The translations under genes and the position numbers were made by a program. From Chimonanthus salicifolius (lineage: Eukaryota; Streptophyta; Magnoliopsida; Laurales; Calycanthaceae), in NCBI GenBank assembly GCA_013350335.1, contig CM023534.1:19487302-19551301 (forward strand): 64,000 nt of DNA. Reading direction: 5' to 3'. The notes below the pieces were generated by a model. The model did no database searches, had not been told where the DNA came from, and saw nothing but the letters and a program-made list of their open reading frames with translations. Below, in pieces: positions 33,593-47,460 of the stretch; positions within the stretch are counted from its first letter, which is position 1, and each line of letters opens with the position of its first letter.

Positions 33593-35037
33593 TCTGAGTG
33601 TATTTATAGCCTGCCTTTTAATAATCATGATTAATTCAGTGATAAAAATGCACCAATTTTAGAGGGTGAAATAACAGCTTTAGCTGTACAAATTCACCAT
33701 CATCAGATGGATGAATGGAAGCCGGTTAGAATTTCATTTTTGTGGTTTCTCTAATTCTATTGTATCACCTTTTATTTACAGCCCATGAATAAATAGTATT
33801 GACCAGTCATTACAAAGTAAATTACCAAGTTATAATCCTGATCATTTCCTTCCATAACTGAGCCTGATTCCCAGCAAATTCTGCTTGAGAAATTGTAATT
33901 CAGCAATTGAAAAATATTTTTTGTCTGCATATAAAAAGAGAAATTAAAGTGACCAAATCGAATGTCAATCATTTGTTCATTAATCGGTTTAGATTTGCTT
34001 CTGATAGAAAATTTTATAAAAACTAACTAAAATAAAAAAGAATATTGAAATTTTATTCGATGAATTTTAAAGATTTGACTTGTCCTTATTATATTAATAT
34101 TGAAAAAAGAGAAACTTGTGTAAAACTTAAAAAAATAAAAAATAGGAAAAAGATTTTAAGATTGGATTTGATGAGTTGAAATCATTTGATCCAACTGTAT
34201 CATACTATTATCTAAAAGTAGAGAAAATATAATAAAAAATAACTAAAAAAAATTATCTTATAGTTAAAACTAGTAACTTAAAAAGATTTATCTATTTTTT
34301 ATGCAATTAAATAAAAATAGAAAAAAATTGTGCAAAAAGTAAAGAAAAAATTATCTACTATCTGCCTTTTGACCAATATCACTGGCTAGAAGTAAACCCG
34401 TCCGAGTTGACTTGGGAGTCAAGAAACTGTGTCTTTGATTCAAATCACTTTCAACACAAAAGGGTCATTCTTTGAAGTGTTACTACGACTCAGATACCTT
34501 GATCTTTAAAAAAAAGAAATCACTCGATTGAAATACTTGCTTCTCACTAGTACAGAAAATCAGTAAGTGTCATAGCTCATACAGCAGAAAGGAGAGCCTA
34601 AAATGACTGTTCAATGACAACTCTATAATGAAAAAACACTAGATCAACTTTGATTTATGAGTTACAAGATGATTAGCTTTCTAAAAGTAAAGACCAGGAG
34701 GGTGGATTCAACGGCATAACCTTTGGTAGATGGAAGAACAGAAAGAAGCGGATGATTGAATGATCATGTATTAAAAAATACTGCCAATGAACAGCACTGC
34801 AACCTTAATGTCTGATGGCTAAAGTCGTTCTTCTTGAGATTATCGTCTCTATTCAATGGACTCAATTTCTACATTCTTCCATTCCTTTGAATTTGTCATT
34901 CATCTCTCGCTGATGCATCCAAGTTTCAGCACCAAAACAAATGAAACCATGGTATGCATTGAAGCCACAATTCTCTGGTTACAGCAGCCAATAATGGAAC
35001 TGGTAAAAATATGACAAGCAGCAGCTCCAACAAATTT
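33593..35037. other. Intergenic plus 3' UTR of the fucosyltransferase-family gene
   Basis: AT-rich. The part close to 35037 should be the 3' UTR of the minus-strand gene ending there. No other gene is recognised. Confidence 0.5.
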
Positions 35038-38000
35038 TCATATGTTAGCAGTGATTGAGTCAGTACTCAAATGTTCAAGGCACTCCTGAGGATTGGAATA
35101 AAAATAGTCCTCTTCCTTTGGTCTCTCTGGTGTGACCTTCCTCCCCACGGGTTGCCCCATGCGATGCTTATGAACACTCTTTACGGAATAAGAAAATTCA
35201 TCCCATGAAATTGTTTTATTCAAGTGAAGGTCCAGCAGCTGCACCAACTCCCTCCTATTCAACATAACAGTTTTCCGGAAGCCTAAATACCTAATGTAAG
35301 TGAATCAGGCATGTTAGTACAAGTTGGATCCTTGATACATTAAAGGGCATTTGTAGAAAGGAAATACTAAAATTTCAGAGCGTGGAAGTTCCAAGGAAAG
35401 TAAAGTATTTGTAGAATCCATCAGAGTCCAAGACTACTTCAAAAAATTAGAATCCTCAAGTCCACAATATGTTTCTACTCATAATATTTAACATGTAAAA
35501 TTGTATCCTCGTTGGATGTAACCATTTCCATGTTCAGGCATAAGAACATTACAGGGTGATCTTCTAGGTACCATCACAAAATGCACATTTTCTTTTTGAT
35601 TGAATGTGTTTTTTCTTTATTCATGTGGTCAGTCGACCTTCCAATCTGTGAGGTATTCCTTTCCCCATATTGATCATTGGAAATGTTCGCCCCAAAAGCT
35701 TTCAGCAGCAGAACCGAATGACATCTTAACACTAATACTGTTCAAAAGTTCAAATCAGTAAGTGCGCATCTGCATTCTCCTCACAGGGTGAAATCCGAGC
35801 CAAAGGAATTTCAGTGGGAAGAAACTTGCAGACTGCCAATGGTGATAAAGTGATTTGTTAAAGGTGACTCCCACATGAAGGCATTTAACGGTGGGTAAAA
35901 GTTCATATGAATTGCAACATCAAGTACAAAGAACTGGAACCCTTGATTCATGTCATCAGTCTATATAGTTGTAGCAGTCAAAATTCACCTAATTAGATAG
36001 TGATTGAAGGGCTTTAAATAGTTTTTATTAACAGCAGTAATGGATGATCAATGAAAAAAAAAAGAGATTTTTTTATTGGTCTTGACTTCTTGTTGCCATC
36101 TCCTATTGCAGCACATGGGAAGGTATTCTCCTATCGAAACACAAGAAGGATGCATCAAGAAAAAAAGGTCTGATTCAACATTAAATTCAACTCAGAGGAA
36201 CTAAAATTAGAAATTATGTTCCTAGTTTTTCCAAGTAATTGACATCATCGTTACAGAAAAAAGTATGTCTAATGAGTGGCGCAAAAGTACAATAATACCC
36301 TTTGATAAGAATAATGGAGATATTCAAAATTGTAAAAATCATCGTGTTATTAAACTCATGAGTCGGGCTATGAAAATTTGGTAAAGGGTAAAAGAGGTTC
36401 ATCTAAGACTATAAGAAAATCAATTTGGGTTTATTCCATATAGGATCTACAATGTAAGCTATCTATGTAATAAGACAAGTCATAGAGAACTCTAAGAAGA
36501 GGAAAAAGAAGCTCTATATAATATTTATTGACTTAAAAGAAGACTTTATCGGTCCCAAGGAAGTTGATATGGAAAATACTAAAAAATAAATGCATTCATA
36601 ATGAATCATAGAGATCATACGGGATATGTATGATGGAGTGTCTACCAGTGTTAGAACAATGTGTAGAAAGACAATGGAGTTCCCAATTGGAATGGGATTC
36701 TAGGGATCAATATTAAGCACGTATCCATTTACATTAATCATGAATAATTTAACATTAGGAAACTAGGATGAAGTGCGATGACCTACTGATGCGGAGCACC
36801 ACACGAGTTTCCATATTTAGCAAGTTTCTATATTTAGATTTAGGATTTCCAGCTTTTCATAATTGTATTTTTTCTTTCATTTATTTGTTTAGTCCAATAG
36901 TTGGTTTTGTTTGGGGAAATTTAGTGATTTTACATGTCATTAGGGCTTCCTAATCATTGGAGGTAGTTTGGTATTTGTTTATTTGAGGGTATTTTGGTCT
37001 TTTTCATTTTTAAGTTATTATACATATGATGTAATCCCTCCATACGGGATTGACACTTAATCAATGAAAATAACAACTTTTGCTTTGTGCAAACTTGTCT
37101 CCATCGCAGGAAGCATGGTGAGAAGCCAAGAAACCCTCGTGAAAAACTAGGGAAGGCAAGAAGCCAAGGGAAAAAGTGAGAATCCTCTTCCAAGATCCAG
37201 GTTTTTATCTATCTCTCTTCTATCTCTCTTTTCCCTTTCTTCTCTCTTTGTTGCCCTCTCAAACCCAGCCGAACTACTGTCCCAGAATCATCCTATTGAT
37301 GTCCCAAAACCGTCCTATTGTTGTCCCAGATCTGTCCCAGAAAAATCCTTGTTTACTGTCCCAACTCATAACAGTCTCATATATGACTGTTTACTGTTAT
37401 CCTATCCATTGAGATCCCCTATTTTGCTGTCCCATACCGTTAAGATCTCATATTACTGTTATCCTACAATTTCTCCTTGCCAAACAGCCAATTTAAGTCA
37501 TATTTCTGATGATAGATCTACATATTTATGGGATTTGACAAACCCCTTTGTTTTGAGGGACCTTTACTGTAGACGTGACTTAGTTTGGATTGTCTTATAA
37601 TCATATATACTAGATTCCAAGAATTTGCATGATTCTTTGTGGTAAATTTCTATATTAATTAATTGCATATATTACCTTGGTATTTAATTTCAGCCCATTT
37701 TAAATTTAGGGTTTTCATCCCTTTAATCCACATTTAGGCATTTACGGTTACCATATCCCTCGTCCTGCGTCACCTACGTTTTTTCAATATGATATAGTAT
37801 TAATGAGTGAAACAAACAACGACTTGATAATAAATTTGAATCTTGGAGAAAATTTCTATAGACAAATGTTCTAAAAATTAGTGAAATAAAAATATAATAC
37901 ATGGATGTAACTTTAATGAGCAAAAGATACCGAGGGCAAAATAAATTGGAAACGACCTAGTACCGCACCATGATAAGTTTAAATACTAAGGTTCTACCAT

Positions 38001-41000
38001 CGAATGTTACGGAGGATTTGACTTAAATATAGTTTATAGGATGAGAGCAATGCAAGCCAAATGTTGATGAGCTAAATGAGCTATGCTATAAAAGATACCC
38101 ACATCATTTGAAATGGGAATTTAATAAAATAATTATCAGGCCAGCAATGCTCTATGCAGCAGAGCATTGGAAAATGAAGGAAAAACAAATAGACAAAATT
38201 AAGTAATGAAGATTCCTGTGCTATATTGAATGGGTGGATTAAATCTAAAAAGATATAGTTAGAAATGATTATATAAGGGACAATTTATAGATAGAGCCAA
38301 TATATGACAAAATGAGAAAAACTCCATCTAAGGTAATTTGGTCATGTAAGTAGAAAACCAAAGACGGTCCCAATACATAAAGTTGAAAGGTTACAAATCA
38401 GCAGTTACAAGGATGAGAGGTAGACCACTAAAAATGTCGAAGGGAAAGGAGAAAGACATGATAGATAGTGGAGTGATTCCTTATGGCTCATGATATGATC
38501 AAATGAGAAGTATCACTCGAAAAGCCAACCTAAGATGGGATTTTGGAGATTTTGACATTTCATGACGATGGTGTTTGCTAGTATTTCTAAGTCATAGGCA
38601 AAAAGTTAAGCCTCGGTCTAAACAGGGAATAAAAGAATCCATATTTCATTGTAATTTTATGCATCCATGAGCATGCCTTTATGGGGTGAAAGAAATTTTA
38701 AGACATTTCCCAGATAAAAGCTAACCTAGTGGGTTGATTTCAGGATAAAATAACAAACCTCCTGTGGCCTTCAACAACTTTTGCCATATTCCCATCATAA
38801 CTAGGAATGAAGACATCACTTGCAACAGAGACCAAATAGTCCAGTGCTGCCATTTGAGTTGAGTGATTCTGGAAAGGCCTTAACTCATCGGGACTAAGAA
38901 GCATTTCCTTCCTCACCTGAAATAAATTTGAGAATCCGCAATCAAATGATAGCAAAAATGAGCATATAAATTGATTATGGGATACAAACACAACAAGAAA
39001 GTCGGATTTCCACAACAATGCCTGACACTAGGAAACGAAATACATACATCGGAGGAAAAGCAGGACAGGACATACTATTTTTGGGTAAGCAGCTCGCAAA
39101 GTAGCCAACCGTCTTTCACCACCATAAATTTCCCCAGAAGCTATATAGATTTGTGTGTCCTTGGAAAAGCCTAAAGCTTGCAGCACCAATGCAGTTTCCT
39201 CTGGAGTTAGAGGGCAAAGCCCTTCAATCCTCTTCTTCTCAGACACAATCTCTTTTTCCTTCCACCAAGGATAAGCGTACCTAGAAATTCACCAATGCAT
39301 GCTATAACACAACGTTAGTAGTGGCCTAGTGAATTGACAACAAAGGAAAAGATATTACAGGGGACATTGTATAGGTGCAGACCTCATCCGTGTGAGCTCC
39401 TCAATCTCTTCACCAGAGCATCCATGTGTGCAACCAGAGAATGCTAACATATCCATCTCGTATCTCAGATGGAGCACAACAAAATACCCACTTTCCCGAA
39501 GAATTGAAACAAGTTTGTTCCCTATGGCCTCAATTTGTGGAGTAAACCTCAATGCCTTATAATTAACACGGCAACGTAGCTTTTGGAGTTCAATAGGGAG
39601 GCCATTATTTGCTAAGCGAGCATCTGTCTTGTTAAAGTTGATCACTTTATGCTTACGGAAGAGTGGCAAGATCTGCAAATAGTAACTTTTTTTCAGGAAT
39701 ATGCAAATTAAGATGAGTTTGGATAAGAATAACATGACATGTAGTCACAATGAAACAAATCCATCCCTCAGTCTGACCTGTTTCAGGTAGTACTTTTCAC
39801 TTGACCAGCTTACTGGGGGCATTGAAAATGAGATGCTGCGACTCTTCCTATTAAACTTTTTTGGAAGTGATTTAACAATTCGCACTTCGTCTCTCAATGA
39901 ACTGATGAAGTGCTTAACATTAAATATATCTCCAAAATCACTGAAAAACATACAATCATTTAAAATGATAAACTCATCCCAAATATAATTGCAGATTAAC
40001 AGTAAAGTTCCTACCTAGGATCTGCCCAAAAGGATGTTTTGTCAAGCTCAGGAATTAATAACGTTAAATTTAAATAGCAGGCAATAGTCACCATATCACA
40101 TATCTGTCAAAAACAATCAACAAAGTCAATGAGAAAAAATGTGAATCCAACAATAGTTCTGAACAATGAAGGACATTCGGAGATTGCATTAAGTTGTAAT
40201 AAAAAAATCTTCCAATAAAGGCTCAACTCCTGCAAAACAATGGATAATAACTGAACTTGCATACCGCAGCTCGCATTTGATTCAAGCCGCCATTGCAGGA
40301 CACTCTCAGATATCCATTATTCTTGTAAACCCCTGCAAAAGAAGATATGATCAGTTCTCAAATGACTGTAACTAAGGTTCAACCAATATCCATGTGCACA
40401 ATAACATTAACTAATTTCCTGTATAAGCAATGACGTTAGAAAGAATAAAAAAGAATGGAGCAACACAACAAAAAGAAGCATAAGAAAAAGGATAATACTA
40501 AAATGAATACGCAAGAAGACCTCTGGCACATGATAAATATACCCAAATCAGTTAAGTCCTACAAGAAGAGCTTATTGCATAGTAAGAGGTAAACCTATGG
40601 GAAATGAACAAATCAAGTGCAAGTTACAATGCCCCAGTTATAAAACAGCGCGAAGTGCAAACTGTTACACTGTCAAAATTTCTTCTTGTGCTAAAAGAGT
40701 AGGTTTATTTATAGAAACGGAATAGAATACAAAAGCATAGCATGTGACATGCAGTACATACAAACAACAGAGCAAGTTAAACATTCCAATGGCCAAAGGG
40801 GCTAGAGATAATGTCAATTGCACCGAAGCAAAAAAAAAAAAAAGGAAAAAGAAAACCCAAACATTTCGCAATAAAAGAAATTTTGGCTTCGCTTCATCCA
40901 TCCGAATAAACAGCATCAGTTGTCAGAGCTTTGCCAAAGTCTTGGCTAAGCTACCCCTTGCTGAGTCTCTGGTGAAGCAGCGACTGAAGTTGGTTGAAGA

Positions 41001-42874
41001 ACTGTACAACTGCAAGGACAATCCAGGGCTCTGAGGAAGTCATTTGTACATGTATTGATTGACTTTGCTTTTATAACATTGACATGTTCATTGTTTGCAC
41101 TCTAGCAAGATTTTGCTCAATATTTTTTGTTAATTATTGGGGGGGAAACTGAAGATCCTCTTGTTAAACCTTCTTTGTTTAATTAAGTACTCAATAACAT
41201 GCATATTCAGATCTGCACAGAGCTGTGGGGACTAATTTCGTACCCTAAGACAAAGCCAACTATATCTCTCATTCACACCTTTATTGCTATTATTATTTTC
41301 TTATTATGATCATTATTATTATTATTTCTTAGAAAGATACTGTCACCTAATTGTCATACAAATGTGAACCCAAACACACCAAAATGGTGAACAGACAGCA
41401 TTATAAGACCCCACTCTCTTGCAGTGGACAGCTTGAGACCATGGATTCACCATGGATTGCTGACCCGAAACATCTCCTGATTAGATAATGAACCATATTA
41501 GTGATGCTAGCAAAATGAATAGATACATAAATATACTTATATCTGTTGCAGGCTATCGAATGTGAGCCCCTCAGTCAACTGCTGATCAATGTAGCAGGTG
41601 GGTCCTACAGTGCTAACCAGATTAGTGGTCTGTATCTTATAAGTGACATATAAATAAAGGAGTATCTTATAAGTAACATGTCAATTGAAAAATTATAGTA
41701 CTTTTCTTTTTAATTTCTCAGATCAGTACAATGGATTTTCCGATAAACCTGCAATACCATCCAGATTCTCTTTCAGATAGATGGATAAATGGATAGATAG
41801 GGAGAGAGAGATGCCAATCTTCAGAAGTTTGTACTCTCCAATGGTCCCAACACATGATACCGAGAGATTAATCATTCCATCATGATTACCCAAAACAAGG
41901 AATAGACAAAAAAAAAAAAAGTAAATATAATCATTTTTCCAATATCAATTCCTTCCCACATTTCACCAATGTATTTTCTTTCTACATTTCATTACTTGAA
42001 TCAAAAGTAATCTCTCCTTAAAAAAATCATCAATTAAATAACAACGATACCATGAAAACAAATGCGAACTTAAAATCAGAAAGAAAAAAATTTGATCTTA
42101 CATGCATGACCAAAATAGAAATGGCAAACTCAACCAAATAAAATCACCATTACAAGCTCAATTTATTGCCATATTCCATCACTTTGATTAATTCCAACGC
42201 CATAAAAGCAAGCCCTAACAAATTCTTTGTACCCCGATGCTCTTTTCCTTTTAATTTAGTAACTATTTTTTTAAAAAAAAAAAAAGAAGCAAGCCCAAAC
42301 TAAAAGCAGATGCTATCTCTATCTCATGTCACTAGACGTAAAATCCAAACAGAAAGGGCGAATTCAAAAAAATAAAATCAACATTCTAATCTCAATTACT
42401 TCCCACATTCACAGATAAGATGCATTTTAACGCTGTAAAAGCATTCCCAAATTCACAAAAATAAATTCTATCCTACCCCACATTTAAAATCCAAACAGAA
42501 ACCAGATTTTTTTATGAGGAGAGATAGAGAGAGACTGGAAATTCCATTCGAAAATGGGACGAAGATCAAGAAGGGGGAAGAAGCTTACTCTGTGGGAGGA
42601 GCGCTGGAGGAGATTGTGCGACGGTGGAGAGCTCACTCTGGACTGAGAAGCTGGTAGTGTTGGGGTAATCGCCTCCGCCACTGCCGCGGCGGTCGAGGCA
42701 CGGAGGCCAGCCCTTAGGCAGGAGGTGCGGGCGCAAGAGATCGGAGACGGAGGTGAGTTGAATCAGAGCCGTCCATATCAGAACGCTTGTGATCAAGCGG
42801 AGGAGCCACACCCTCACGTGACCCCTCCTGAGGAGCAGGTGACTGGCCCTCCTCAACGGTTTAGAGCCGTCCAT
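35038..42874 (-). CDS. Plant O-fucosyltransferase-family protein (GT106 type), 8 exons
   Basis: Coding exons (minus): 42874-42589, 40332-40265, 40103-40015, 39940-39778, 39672-39383, 39280-39076, 38916-38759, 35290-35038. All introns are GT-AG, and the exons join in frame to 503 residues ending at TGA 35038. Residues 22-41 form one membrane anchor, as in type II Golgi enzymes. Family motifs are [10 protein letters not shown] (109-118), [20 protein letters not shown] from 270 (the conserved HxR sugar-nucleotide motif), [26 protein letters not shown] and [12 protein letters not shown] near 409-420. This is the plant PF10250/GT106 family, which includes rhamnogalacturonan-I rhamnosyltransferases and mannan-related proteins, so donor and acceptor cannot be fixed from sequence. 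The ATG is first in frame after an upstream stop. The last intron (3468 bp) holds transposon DNA. The gene appears intact. Confidence 0.93.
36240..38660 (+). pseudogene. LINE (non-LTR) reverse transcriptase remnant in intron 7
   Basis: Translation across several frames gives plant LINE RT landmarks in order: EWRKSTIIP and [17 protein letters not shown] (about 36270-36360), [17 protein letters not shown] (about 36630), YDIVLMSE (about 37790), [11 protein letters not shown] (about 38140), then KDIVRNDYI, the basic RGR-type region and a terminal 'DDGVC..F.VIGKK' segment near 38560. Stops and frameshifts are frequent. It lies antisense to the host gene, and a solo LTR interrupts it at 36787-37772. 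Confidence 0.82.
36787..37772. mobile_element. Solo LTR, 986 bp, TSD CCTAC, inside the LINE
   Basis: The unit starts TGATGCGGAGC and ends CCTGCGTCA. CCTAC is present on both sides (36782-36786 and 37773-37777). Removing it joins the two halves of the LINE coding region in frame (…[14 protein letters not shown]). It contains AATCAATGAAAATA-like polyadenylation-type sequence near 37060 and no coding domain. Confidence 0.9.
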
Positions 42875-42890
42875 GGAAGGCCGCTCGCAT
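42861..42890 (-). promoter_or_regulatory. Possible uORF overlapping the fucosyltransferase-family start
   Basis: ATG at 42888-42890 opens a nine-codon frame ending at TAA 42861-42863. It is out of frame with the main ATG (42872-42874) and overlaps it. It matters only if transcription starts above 42890, which the sequence does not prove. The main ATG has a G at +4. Confidence 0.35.
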
Positions 42891-45800
42891 TCCAAGTTCC
42901 CTCAGACAGGAGAGAATAGGAAGAAAGGGGGAAGAAGGAGAACTTCTTTCCCCACATTCCACGTTTTTCCGAAATGCCCTTCCCCTTTCTGGGACTAGAC
43001 AATGACACAAAACTAAGCAATAGTCCCCCTAGATTTTTTATTCTTCTCTACTTCGTTTATCTTCTTCCTTTTCCGGCCGTTGCCTCTGCTTCTCTTACCC
43101 CATTATTTCTTCTCCTCTATTGTCTCTCATACAGGGAATTTCGGTGTACGTTAGATGGATATTATTTTATATGTGTTTCTATATATATATATATATAAGA
43201 CAAATATTTTAGTAAATCGCTTTCATTAATTTGATTTATTGGTTTATGAACTTCTTATACATCAAAACAAGAGTTTTGCTCTATAAAAAGCAGCTTTGAG
43301 TCTTTGACATTGTCGACTTTATAATTAGATAAATATTTTCCATGGTTGAGATCTAATAAGAAGGAAATTCATCAAATGATTTTGATGTTGATATTTTTTA
43401 CTTTGAAAGTCAAATCATTAATTTTGTCATTATCAAGTTAATAAAGTTAAATATTAATAATATTTAGATTTTAAATATTTAATTAACTTTTGAGTCCAGC
43501 ATTCAATAGAAGAGCATGTATTTATAACATAAAGAAAAATGGACGAGTCTTAATCTCAATCAGAGGTCCAAATATCGGCCTATATGTCGATATCTCGGCC
43601 GTATCACAATATCAGCCGATATCGATATTTTTGTAAAAAAAAAAAAGGAAGAGAGAAAAATATCAGTGGATACCGAATTTTAAACCCCTGATCTCAATTA
43701 TATTTATTTGATTTTGAGAAATATTCAGTCATACTCTAAACACATGCTCTTCAATGCAGCTAAAATATTTCTTTAAGATATTGATATATGATTTTTTTAA
43801 TCTAATAAATCATATCATTTGAATTATATCCACAAATTTATTTAAATATATATTTTAAATTATTTTTTATATAAAATCATGAAAATAGATGTTGATAAGG
43901 GATACAAATATCGGCCTATATCAACCGTTTTTGTAAAAAAACAGGAGAGAAAAATTTCGACCAATGCGATATAGCAGCTGATTATTAAAAATTTAAGAGA
44001 GAATTTTTAACTTAAAAAGATTTTGAAATCTATGATCAAGCTCAATGATCTATTTATAGTTTTATATGAAAAATAAAATATTATTTTAAAAATATTTTTA
44101 TATTAAATAAATTTAATGATTATAATTGAATTGATAAAATTTATAAAATACTTATCAATAAATTAGAAAACAAATATTCAAATCATTGCAAAGTTTATGA
44201 AGCGAAAGAAAGCATTGCATCCATTCTCCATAATTTATCCATTACATTATCAATGTCAAAGCCATCCATGTTAACGTTCTATTTTGGAAAAATCGTCTAT
44301 AGTTTCATGCCGCTCCATAGTTGTGACTTTAGGACTCTAATATTTATTTTTATTAATTTTTAATATTATGTTACTCTTTAAAAGGAGACATGTAAATATT
44401 ATGTTCTTTTAGATAACACAACTTTTTTAAATTGTAATAATTCAAAGAATGGTAATAATCAAACGTCACTAGGTAGTATGAGAATATCAACAGATTGTAT
44501 AATGATGTTATGAGAATCTAATTCGAATTTTGATCTAAATATTCATTTTTAAATATGACTTTGTATTCGATATATATCTTGAATGAAGAATTTATGGTTG
44601 ACTTTAACAGAGATAGAAATATAGATTATTTCAACTATGTAGCTACAAAATAGATTGAATGTATTTTTGAAAAAAATATTTGAGGTAAAAAATAGAATTT
44701 AGGAAGGATTTCTCTCTCTAATCCTTCTATTTATGTATACAGGTGCAATTTGGGTTATGGTCAATTTGGACCCGCCTGACTCAACTCAAAAAATATGGGC
44801 AAGCTAACTCAACTATTTAAAATATGAATTGGTTTGAGCTAAAAAATTGATGAGGGCATCCAGTCTATCCAACCTATTTGTTCATGGTTAGATTCTTCTT
44901 CGGTAGAATTAGATCATGCAAATAAAATTGTATTGCTTACATATCCCATTTTAATCAAGGCACTTATAATTGCGCACAGTCTAATAAGCTCATTCACTTT
45001 GCAAGTCATGGCCCGATGTCACCATGTGACCCAAACAAGCCTCTAAAGCCAAGCACACTCATAAACAGGCCAAATTCAAGCCCAAAGCCCCACTCTCCAA
45101 GTCCAAATCTCTCTCCAAGTGACACATGGAAGCCCTAGGAATTATGTGCTTTGTTCTTTCGACATATCGTCAGAGTCGATGTATCGAGGTTTCAACCCAT
45201 ATCAAGTGTGCATAGAAGTTTTTGCTATAAAAACCCCTCTTCTGATTTTCTTCTCATACTATGTACTTAAACATGTATATCTTTTATTGGAATGTGTATT
45301 TTACATGTAAGCTTGCACTTTATGTTTTAATATTGGATTGTATCTTGTTTCATCTCATTCAACATGTCAAATCAGTTGTGTATTTTTGGAAATGAATGTT
45401 GGTGTGCATTGCCTTCATGTATATCTTGTATGCGCTTGCTTCATTATGTTTCATCTCTGATTTTACATTGGTAGAATCTTGTTTGGGAGATGATCTTGTG
45501 CATATACAAAGTGATGTTTCATTCCAAGTTCACAAAATTTGTGAATCTCTTGTGAAATGATACTTGCCCCTTACTTGTGATGGTATTTGTTGATCAAATG
45601 TTTTCATTGGTAATCCATTCATGTACTATTCAAAGATTTTAGAACATCATTGGAGTATTCTTGATTGAATGGTAAAAATGATTATAAGCATGGGGAACAA
45701 ATTTGTCAAACATTTGTATGGTTGATCATTTGTCACTTCCACCTTTTCTTATTGGTATACCTTGGTGCATTTGAAAATGGTTTTGCAAGTGTTTGTGTTT

Positions 45801-46979
45801 AGGGCATTACATGAGCTTTTGTCATTTTTTGTATATGTCAAATGTCATATTCTTCTCATACTTCATTTCTATGCTTCATATAGGTGTATAATATGTGAAA
45901 TGAATGTATGTTGTGTGTTTGTTCTTTCATTCCTATGTTCAATACTTGGTATACATCTTGAGGTATGAATTCGATTCATTAAGCATCAAGTTTTTTCTAA
46001 ACCTTGAATGCCTTATCACATGACATCACATATAGGTAATGGTCTTTCAAATGGTATATTGAATAGGCCTAAGGTATTGACTTTAGTTTGGATCTAACAT
46101 TTTACATGGACTTTCAAAGATCCAAAATCCAATCAATTTGCTCAAGTATTTGTAATTTGATTGAATCATCAAATGGCACAAATTGGTGTATGAATATATG
46201 GACTATTCATTAACATTCAAAGGTGGATTGCAAAGCTTGTTGTCTTGGGAACCTACATACATCACAAGCACACACTCTCTCATCCCTCAAATTGGTAAAT
46301 CTTATAGGGATGAATTCATGCCTTTCTAATTGTCTCAGTATGCTCTATCTTGAAAAATCATTTTGAACATTTGAAATGTGTTTTGGAGAAATGCTCAAAT
46401 AAGGAAAATTTACCCTTCTTCAAAATTAGTTTTATGCACCTATGTTGTGACTTTCATCTTTTAAAGGATAAATCTTCAAAGCAAATGGATTTTGGTAATG
46501 AAAGCGAACATGGTTAAGTGACCTAAGTGTTAGTGACTTGGTGCATTGTGCTCTCAAATTATTGAGCAAAGGAGAGCACACCTTGGAAAGTTTAAAAGAA
46601 AGGAATAAGTGTTCATCTTCCAAATGCATAATTGAATTTCCAAAAGCATTCATAGATCTCTTAATGGTATATATTTTGATGAATAAACTTCTTGGTTGAT
46701 GCATTGTGTTCATATATGTATATGTTTTTGCATCACCTTGTTTTCATGAATTATGTGCTCAAATTGGTGTATAACTTATTTAGTTCATGATTGTATTCAC
46801 TTATATGTTCATTAATGGAATATTTTTTTTTCTGAGTGAGTCCCTCCTCTTGCATGTATTGTTATAGTTTCAAAATTGGTAGAATTCTTGAAAATGCATG
46901 TGGCCCTTGCCCCTCCTTCTCCATCTCCTCTTAGTCTAACAATTGGGACTTGTTGAAGCACACTAAATGTGGTTTATTT
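42875..46979. other. Upstream of the fucosyltransferase-family gene: AT-rich, no gene
   Basis: The first ~200 bp should hold the promoter and 5' UTR (purine-rich on the + strand, no clear TATA). A (TA)n run sits at 43180-43197. The phrase 'aaatatcggcctatat' followed by 'tttttgtaaaaaaa' occurs at about 43569 and 43908, suggesting two copies of a short repeat. From about 45130 the sequence may be internal DNA of the Sirevirus-like element that ends at 49229, but no domain is readable. Confidence 0.45.
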
Positions 46980-47460
46980 GTGCTTGTTACCCTTTGCCAA
47001 TTTATGACAAAAAGGGAGAGAAACATTAGAAACATGATGTAAGCTTTGGAAGGAGATTTTGGAAGTTTGAAAGAAAACTTAAGTTAAGGGGGAGAAAGGA
47101 GGATAGTCTTTAATTAAGGGGGAGTTTAATCAAGACTAAAAGGGGTCTTAGTCCATTTGTTATGGGGGAGCACATTGTACTTTATGGATTAACATTTGAG
47201 GGGGAGACCTATACTTCTACCATTGCATGCATTGTTTGTGTACAGGTACATGTACAGGATCACAGTTGACACTTGCAAGCTAAGCAAGATTAAGGTTGCA
47301 TCTTGAAGCATAGAGTCTAGGATTTTTTTCATTTGAATATATACTCATAATTGTTGTATCTTTTGTATTCAAATGATGTATATGGGTTGGGCTAAGTAAT
47401 TGAGTCTGTATTCATTAGGCTTCTAGGTGTTTTATCATGGAAATTGACCAAGGGGGAGAT

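Noticed and set aside
40744..41034. 96-codon plus-strand frame with a Lys-rich run
   Set aside because: It lies within intron 1 of the fucosyltransferase-family gene, and the Lys run comes from a poly(A) stretch.
42566..42588. Read-through of exon 1 of the fucosyltransferase-family gene
   Set aside because: A GTAAGC donor at 42588 and the in-frame join to the conserved VYKNNGYL exon show that the extra seven codons are intronic.
42875..42895. Start of the fucosyltransferase-family protein seven codons further upstream
   Set aside because: That position is TTG, not ATG. An in-frame TGA lies just above it, so the first ATG (42872-42874) is used.
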